This document shows positions 18,369 through 25,580 of a stretch of 25,580 nt of DNA, piece after piece. Each line of letters begins with the position of its first letter. The stretch's first letter is position 1. Origin of the DNA: Barthelona sp. PAP020. Its lineage: Eukaryota > Metamonada: BaSk clade. Location: contig JARQWU010000144.1 in the NCBI GenBank assembly GCA_040182905.1, positions 1-25,580 on the forward strand, read 5' to 3'. The position numbers and the translations under genes were made by a program. A model generated the notes under the pieces. That model was given only the letters and a program-made list of their open reading frames with translations, had not been told where the DNA came from and made no database searches.

Positions 18369-20276
18369 TTAAAATTCCACAGCATTTTCAAAAGCAGCAA
18401 AACTTTGTTTGACAGTATCCCAATCATTTGTAAAACATAAAGTTTGAAGTGTTTCAATCAATCTATTGATGGGACATCTAATTTGAGAACCAGAATCTCT
18501 GTGACGGATGGTAACTGTATGTTCAGGAATGATTTCAATTCTATCATCACTGTAAATAGGTTGCATATTATCACCATCTGTTTGTGGTCTTCCCAATAAA
18601 GTTTCACCATCAATGGTAACTGCAAAAGGAATACCAATTTCATCTGTACGAGCATATCTTCTTCCGATTGAAACACCTTTTCCATCAACCATAACTGTTA
18701 ATCCAGACTTATGGATTAACTGTTGAAGATATCTGGAATAAGGTCTAAAGGCAGGTTTGGCAAATAATGGTAACACTACAACATCATATGGTGCCATACA
18801 AGGAGGGAACTTGAAGAAAGTTCTCTTGGCATCTTCAGGTCTGACAGAAAAACAATGTTCAATGACAGTATAAATGATTCTACTGCAACCAAATGAGGGT
18901 TCAACAACGCGTGGAATAACATTTTCACCAGTGATCTTTTCAGTTTCCTTTGTAAAAACAACAAATTCTGGAGTCATCACAACATCTTCATTGTTTGAAT
19001 TTTTAAACATAAATTCTCCTGATTCTTGATCCTCCATCAATTTCTTTAATTCTTCTTGACTTGATTCTTCCAACATATTGACGAATAATTTGTTGTTCTT
19101 TTTAAGAGCAGGTCCAAGTAACTTCTTATTGGGAACGGCAACAATTTTCTCTTTCAAAACGGGTTCATCAAAGGCAATAAAGGCTGTTAAATCAGCACCA
19201 CAACCATTCATATGATTAGAAAGATCAAATGCTGTTCTGTCAGCAATTCCAGCAATTTCAGTCCAACCTGCTTGTAACAAAGATTCAGCATCCCAACAAT
19301 CGCATGCATAATGTGCCATTTGAGTGAACTGATGTTGTCTAAAACGTAAACGTTTAGGATCAACACCAATACGAACAAATAAACGTTGAATACGTCCTAA
19401 GAAATAAGCAATATACTCATTCTCGATAATCTTTTCATCAACAGCTTGTCTAACTGTCATTTGAACAGGTTCTTCCCCGGATAATTGTCTATCACGTGAA
19501 TATAATGTTAAAACTACATCTTCAACTTCAAAAAGCTTGTGACAAATCATATCTTGAGGATTAATAAAATATTCGACTTCAGCAAGTGTAAACTCACGAA
19601 GTCTTAACACTCCATTACCAGGAGATATTTCATTACGAAAGGCCAAACCAATAGTAGCACCACCAAAGGGTAACTTTCCACCATTAAACTGTAAAAGACG
19701 GCGGAAATTCACAAAAATACCTTGTGCAGTTTCAGGACGTAAATATCCAGTCGATTTTCCGGTTGGTCCAATCAAAGTCTTAAACATCAAATTGTAGGGA
19801 AAGGGATTTTTCAAACGATGCAATTCTGCATCTTCAGCATCGATAAAATCGGGATTAATAATGGTAAATCTTTCAAAAAGTTCTGTTAAATCTTGTTGTG
19901 GCATACCATCAACAGAAGACAAAAGAATATTCATATCTTTTTGTTCAGATTCAGGTAAATTAGGGATTAATTCAGAAAGGAAGTTCTCCATAACTTTATC
20001 AGCACGATGACATGATCCATTAACGGGATCTTTAACCATTAAATCCTCAAATTTGTCAACATGACCGGAGGCTTTAAAAACCATTTCTGGTGTTAAAATT
20101 GTTGATTTTAACGAAAAAACATCATCACAAATAAATTCAGAACGCCATTCTTGCAAAAATTTGTTTTCAATTGCCTCTCCAATGGGTCCATAATCATACA
20201 ACCCAGCAACACCTCCATATATTTCAAATGATGGAGTGAAAAAATATGCAGATGATAATACCTGTTCTAAAGCCAT
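18369..20276 (-). CDS. Glycyl-tRNA synthetase, eukaryotic alpha2 class II type
   Basis: 635 residues from ATG 20276 (MALEQVLSSAYFFTPSFEIY). Class II GlyRS landmarks are SFEIYGGVAGLYDYGP, the family insertion, TGYLRPETAQGIFVNFRRLL, motif 2 LAFRNEISP, motif 3 GCSRIIYTVIEHCF, and an anticodon-binding domain starting at MAPYDVVVLPLF and running through GIGRRYAR-like SIGRRYARTDEIGIPFAVT. The N-terminal WHEP domain found in animals is absent. An upstream in-frame ATG at 20372 adds 32 residues (MFIKTISCFYCF...) that are Lys/Phe/Ser-rich with one Glu. They could be a mitochondrial presequence from alternative initiation, since many eukaryotes make both GlyRS forms from one gene. The protein charges tRNA-Gly. 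Confidence 0.95.
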   Translation of the reverse strand: MALEQVLSSAYFFTPSFEIYGGVAGLYDYGPIGEAIENKFLQEWRSEFICDDVFSLKSTILTPEMVFKASGHVDKFEDLMVKDPVNGSCHRADKVMENFLSELIPNLPESEQKDMNILLSSVDGMPQQDLTELFERFTIINPDFIDAEDAELHRLKNPFPYNLMFKTLIGPTGKSTGYLRPETAQGIFVNFRRLLQFNGGKLPFGGATIGLAFRNEISPGNGVLRLREFTLAEVEYFINPQDMICHKLFEVEDVVLTLYSRDRQLSGEEPVQMTVRQAVDEKIIENEYIAYFLGRIQRLFVRIGVDPKRLRFRQHQFTQMAHYACDCWDAESLLQAGWTEIAGIADRTAFDLSNHMNGCGADLTAFIAFDEPVLKEKIVAVPNKKLLGPALKKNNKLFVNMLEESSQEELKKLMEDQESGEFMFKNSNNEDVVMTPEFVVFTKETEKITGENVIPRVVEPSFGCSRIIYTVIEHCFSVRPEDAKRTFFKFPPCMAPYDVVVLPLFAKPAFRPYSRYLQQLIHKSGLTVMVDGKGVSIGRRYARTDEIGIPFAVTIDGETLLGRPQTDGDNMQPIYSDDRIEIIPEHTVTIRHRDSGSQIRCPINRLIETLQTLCFTNDWDTVKQSFAAFENAVEF

Positions 20277-20620
20277 AAAAAAAAAGTGGTGAATGAAAGA
20301 AAAATATTTACAAATTTTTTCAGTTGTGCCATTACTAAAGCAGTAAAAACAACTAATTGTTTTAATGAACATCTTCTTTTTTTATCAATGTTCCGATTTT
20401 GTGTTCAAAAGTTTGCAAAACTTGAAAATATTGAAACTTACCTTCAGAGAACAACATTCAGCTGAAAGAGATATAATCTCCTCGCTAATCTTTATTTTTT
20501 TTGTAAATTTGTGATACAATTTACTATTTGAACCCTTTAATCAATTTTTCATTTCAGTAAAAAAAAAAGGGTTTTCTTCCCATTCAAAAAAAAAAAAATC
20601 CTTCTCTCACTTTATTTACC
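20277..20620. other. Intergenic spacer between GlyRS and RUVBL1
   Basis: 344 bp between two minus-strand genes, including the optional 32-codon GlyRS extension (20277-20372). The remainder is A/T-rich with A9-A13 runs near 20563 and 20586, which on the minus strand are T runs just past the RUVBL1 stop. No further gene is seen. Confidence 0.4.
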
Positions 20621-22385
<1,765 letters not shown>

Positions 22386-23670
22386 TCAATGTTTTTGTTT
22401 TTTTAATTGAGACTTCAGATTTCTGCGAATTTCTCTAAATGAATTCAACGCCCTTTGTCTGGCCAATACCGATGCAACGAACCATCTCGTTACTCTGCCA
22501 AAAGTTCTTTTTCGTGGCGAATTTTATCTGCATTTTGAGTTTGAATAGTTTTAATTAATTGCTTTTCTTCTCCAGCAACATTCCTAGAAATTGCAAAGGT
22601 ATCATAATAATTAGCATTTGCAATTTTGCTTTTCTTCAGAAACACTTTTTTGATTAAACTCCTATAAAGATTGACTTTTGAACTATTTCTGAAATTTCCT
22701 TTTGGTTTAATTCTCTTTTTTTCTTTAATTTTGAATCTACTTTTAAAACCCTTTGTTCTCGCCCTGTCTTTATCTGTCTTTCTAATTCAATGCCAAAATC
22801 ATGCTTGAACACGATTTTGAATTACAGCCTTCTCTCTTTTCTGTCTATTACCAACACGTTGTCTATCATTTTTAACTTGCTGTTCTTCAATTGCTTTCAT
22901 TTGACTTCTTTTTAAATTGTCTGATTTTTTCATCAATTCACCGTAGCTTGTAACTTGCCCTTAATTTCATTCTTCTTTGATCTTATCACCCTAAATCTAG
23001 ATGCTTCATCTCCATTCATAAATTCTCAACTCTCTGTATTTCTGTTTGCCAATTTTAAAACTCTTGATCATTCATATTTGCAATCACAAGCTCCTCCAAT
23101 TCTCTTCTTTCACCCTCTTCTTGTGTTTCAATAACAACCTCCTTATAAATAACAGCAAGATTCAAACGAACGTCTACATCATCAAAAAAAGATACATGTT
23201 TGGCTTTACAATGCATGATAGCTTCATCTGCTGACTTTTGAGATCTCTTTGATTTACTTTCCAGGGTTCTTAAACGTGGCATACTTGCGTCGTCAAAAAG
23301 TTTAGATGCTTCGGTTGAATTTAGCTCCTTTTGTCTTGCTATTTTTTCTTCTACAGTAAAATCTGCTTCATATGTGGTCGATGGTACAGGTTTTGATGAA
23401 AAAGTAGTCTCTAAAATAACCTATGGTGGTTCAAACACACGAGGAGCTGGCTTTGTTAAATTAAACTGTTCAATTTTTGTTGGAGATTTATTGGACTTTG
23501 TGACGGTCATTGCATCTCCTAAAGTTCTAACCCTATTTCTTAAAGTTGTTAATTCAGGTCCAATAAAACAGATCATTCTTCTAGCTAGGGAGTTAACATC
23601 TCATCAACATATGTTGAATCGCATGATAAAATTCATTACTCAACGTTATTTTTTTTTTTGTATTTTTCAT
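22386..23670 (-). pseudogene. Decayed gene for a Lys/Glu-rich, probably coiled-coil protein
   Basis: Protein-like sequence runs from an ATG at 23670 (MKNTKKKITLSNEFYHAI) to a TGA at 22386 but changes frame repeatedly. From 23600 to 23055 one frame reads VNSLARRMICFIGPELTTL ... ADFTVEEKIARQKELN ... RRELEELVIANMNDQEF, broken by a TAG at 23421-23423 and ended by TAA. It continues in other frames as KIGKQKYRELRIYE, NGDEASRFRVIRSKK, KRSQMKAIEEQQVKNDR, GFKSRFKIKEKKRIKPKG, YYDTFAISRNVAGEEKQL and finally VTRWFVASVLARQRALNSF. I count at least five disruptions, and none has the short-intron signals seen in the intact genes. The ancestral product would be about 420 residues. I do not recognise the family. 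Confidence 0.7.
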
Positions 23671-23787
23671 ATAAAAGAAATCCAAAAATCCTAAAACTTT
23701 CAAAGGATTCTAAGATTTGTACAATTGTAAAGAACCTTGTGGTTTCAAGTTATTCAATCGAAAAATGATCAAATAACAAAATATATT

Positions 23788-24130
23788 TTACATTTGTAAA
23801 TCTATTCTCAATGCTGTGTTAATCAAATGATAAAAATCTTCAACAATTGATTAAAATTCTTTTTTTGTCAATATACCCACAAAAAACTTCATCTATAAAT
23901 ATTATTACAGTCACGAGGGTTATACTTTTCTAAAAACTGTTCCAAATGCACATAAGGAGTAAATCGCTTCAATTCATAAGAGATAAAATTTGACAACAAC
24001 CATACATTAATTGACTCGATTCATTTATCGTTTTTTTTAATATATCCAACTTATTCTCTTTGCTGGTTGAAATAGAATCAAAATTCAGGTTTTGAATTGA
24101 AAACAACTTTTGTCATTGTTGTTTTATGTA
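23788..24130 (-). pseudogene. Second coding-like, frame-broken remnant
   Basis: On the minus strand, coding-like pieces follow one another in different frames. They are FDSISTSKENKLDILKKTIN (about 24100-24020), VWLLSNFISYELKRFTPYVH continuing to NNIYR and a TGA at 23889-23891, then DEVFCGYIDKKRIL, then SIVEDFYHLINTALRIDLQM ending TAA at 23788. Each piece has the residue mix of a real protein here, but they need at least three frame changes to connect. A further fragment (DWSIFEGFF) lies near 24200. It may be the 3' half of an old gene partly replaced by the WD40 promoter. It is unknown whether it was once joined to the 22386-23670 remnant. Confidence 0.5.
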
Positions 24131-24218
24131 TTTTTGGAGTTTTAGTCATGTGAATTGTCATTACACTGAATATTAGGTAAAGAATCCTTCAAAAATACTC
24201 CAATCAACAGAATCCTTT

Positions 24219-25466
24219 ATGTTTTTTTTTGATACTTTAAATATGTCTGATAATTCAAACAAAGAGTTTGTAAGAAAATATTTTCATGAAAGAATTCCTA
24301 AAAAAATTGTTGAGAATAGTAGGAAAGAAATTGACATAAATTTCTTTGGTCAAGCGTTTGATTGCTGCTATTCACCAAATGGTGAATATTTTGTGATTTG
24401 TGGTTTTGAATATGTGTACGTGGTCAATGTAAAAACTGAGAAATTGTGTTACAAATTATCTGACCATGTTCTTACTGCTCATGGGATCGCATTTTCACAG
24501 AATGAGCAAATGATGGCTACCTGTTCAACGGATATGACAGTAATAATTTACGATACTCAAGATTTTTCGGTCTTGAAACGATTAGCTAACAATGCTGGTA
24601 TTTATGGGATTTGTTTTTCTCGTTGTTCTAATTACATATATTCTGGTGATATGAATGGAAAGGTTAAAAAGTGGGATATAAAAAATGGCAATATTGTCTT
24701 GGAAAAGAAAGTTCATTTCGATTGGATTTGGAGAGTAGAGTTATCATCAGATAATACGCATCTTTTGAGCGGAAGTTATGACAATACTGCTCAATTAATT
24801 AACACACAAAATTTCTCTGTTGTTCACACATTTCGACATGATAGCCATGTTAGAGCAATTGCTTTTCATCCAACTAAAAATATTATTGCTACTGGTGATG
24901 AATTTTACCAAATCAAACTTTGGAACATGGACGATGGATCACCAATTCATTCATTTGAAGTGGAAGGTCAAGTTTGGGCTCTTTCGTTTTTGTCACCAAA
25001 TATTCTTGTAATCATGTCTACAGATGGTTTTATTGTTTCGTTTGGCATGGACAATTTTCAGACAATTCAAAAAATCCCATCGAGTTGTCAATCCTCTTAC
25101 ATTTCCTTGGCAATATCACCTAATAAAACCCAATTAGCTTGTGGAACAAGTGAAAATGATCTGATTATGGTGTTTTCAATTGCATCCCAATTTGACAGCA
25201 CACATAAAACTGAACTGGTAGATATGTCGAGAGACAGTGGTCAGGTGTTATCGACTATTATTTCTCAGAATCTGAACACTCAAATCATAAGACAATTGGT
25301 GGCTGCTGGTGTTTGTATGAATGAAGAGGAGTATAACATGATTGTTGACACAAGTTGGGATTTGATTGATGTTAACAAAATTAATGGGGGTAATATGCAC
25401 TCATTTATCAATGAAAAAAGCGATAACAGTGATGAAAGTGATAATAGTGACAATGATGATAATTAA
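24219..25466 (+). CDS. WD40 repeat protein with acidic Ser/Asn/Asp tail
   Basis: 415 residues from ATG 24219; a second in-frame ATG at 24243 (MSDNSNKEFVRK) gives 407 and may be the true start, because the extra residues are encoded by a T run. Seven WD-type blades can be counted between about residue 45 and 330, at FDCCYSPNGEY, GIAFSQNEQMM, GICFSRCSNY, WRVELSSDNTH, AIAFHPTKNII, ALSFLSPNILV and SLAISPNKTQL. They end in typical strand-d segments such as GKVKKWDI and QIKLWNM. One seven-bladed propeller is inferred. The tail ends in a micro-repeat SDNSDESDNSDNDDN. WD40 propellers are protein-binding scaffolds, and the specific partner cannot be told. Confidence 0.85.
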   Translation: MFFFDTLNMSDNSNKEFVRKYFHERIPKKIVENSRKEIDINFFGQAFDCCYSPNGEYFVICGFEYVYVVNVKTEKLCYKLSDHVLTAHGIAFSQNEQMMATCSTDMTVIIYDTQDFSVLKRLANNAGIYGICFSRCSNYIYSGDMNGKVKKWDIKNGNIVLEKKVHFDWIWRVELSSDNTHLLSGSYDNTAQLINTQNFSVVHTFRHDSHVRAIAFHPTKNIIATGDEFYQIKLWNMDDGSPIHSFEVEGQVWALSFLSPNILVIMSTDGFIVSFGMDNFQTIQKIPSSCQSSYISLAISPNKTQLACGTSENDLIMVFSIASQFDSTHKTELVDMSRDSGQVLSTIISQNLNTQIIRQLVAAGVCMNEEEYNMIVDTSWDLIDVNKINGGNMHSFINEKSDNSDESDNSDNDDN

Positions 25467-25580
25467 GCGGTTTGCTAAGAAAAGTGTTCGTAGCAAAGCG
25501 GACGGATTTCACCCAAAAGACAAAATAAACATTGTTCTAGGTTCTATTCTTGCACTTCTGATTGTTAAATATGATCCAAC

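Noticed and set aside
22440-22510. tRNA-like G/C-richer patch
   Set aside because: No cloverleaf or T-loop consensus could be drawn. The minus strand instead reads as the C-terminal piece of the decayed gene (RWFVASVLARQRAL).
22386-23670. Alternative genetic code (TGA read as an amino acid) to explain stops in the decayed gene
   Set aside because: The breaks are mainly frameshifts, and a TAG and TAAs also interrupt the sequence. TGA ends the Brr6-like gene where its family ends.
23374-23694. Plus-strand 106-codon open frame
   Set aside because: It lies antisense to the strongest part of the decayed gene, which explains its openness. Its own composition is not protein-like toward the end.
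24172-24210. Possible short intron (GTAAAG ... CAACAG) in the WD40 leader
   Set aside because: The signals are plausible, but it would lie wholly in the 5' UTR and no reading frame depends on it, so the sequence alone cannot support it.

Overview
This is an A+T-rich nuclear segment (about two thirds or more A+T by eye) from a small-genome, single-celled eukaryote. It encodes cytosolic or nuclear proteins of eukaryotic type: ribosomal protein eL14, RuvB-like 1, eukaryotic GlyRS, an NFX1-type zinc-finger protein and a GID/CTLH ubiquitin ligase subunit. Stops are standard (TAA, TAG, TGA), genes lie 50-500 bp apart on both strands, and introns are rare and very short (34-40 nt). A radial-spoke protein (RSPH9) implies a motile cilium or flagellum. 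A trypanosomatid-type class III cyclase domain and a very large beta-helix/multi-TM surface protein fit a free-living flagellated protist. A heterolobosean is one possibility, but the lineage cannot be fixed from this window.

Layout. 1-597: non-coding DNA with a coding-like, broken remnant on the minus strand. 598-3765 (-): NFX1-type protein, divergent from 3966-6485 (+), a FIST-domain/nucleotidyl-cyclase fusion. 7000-7868 (-): SURF6/RRP14-like nucleolar protein (one intron), divergent from MAEA/GID9 at 7998-9239 (+). MAEA overlaps by 38 nt, tail to tail, a small TPR-like gene at 9202-9507 (-). 9583-10021 (-): eL14, whose intron falls directly after the ATG, divergent from RSPH9 at 10172-10972 (+). 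11217-11858 (-): acidic orphan. 11919-12479 (-): Brr6/Brl1-like nuclear-envelope protein, divergent from a small RPA34-like gene at 12537-12806 (+). 12990-13664 (-): orphan. 13816-17931 (-): signal-peptide, beta-helix, cysteine-rich, multi-TM surface protein (1358 aa, one intron). 18369-20276 (-): GlyRS. 20621-22022 (-): RUVBL1/pontin (one intron). 22386-23670 (-) and about 23788-24130 (-): two decayed genes. 24219-25466 (+): WD40 protein.

Several genes serve growth and ribosome production (eL14, SURF6-like, RPA34-like, GlyRS, RUVBL1), but they sit on both strands and need not be co-regulated. Divergent pairs share intervals of 57-200 bp that must hold both promoters. The four supported introns are all near the 5' end of their genes. 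The strongest points for follow-up are the FIST-cyclase fusion with substituted catalytic residues, the tiny introns, the two frame-broken genes at 22.4-24.1 kb, and the large surface receptor.
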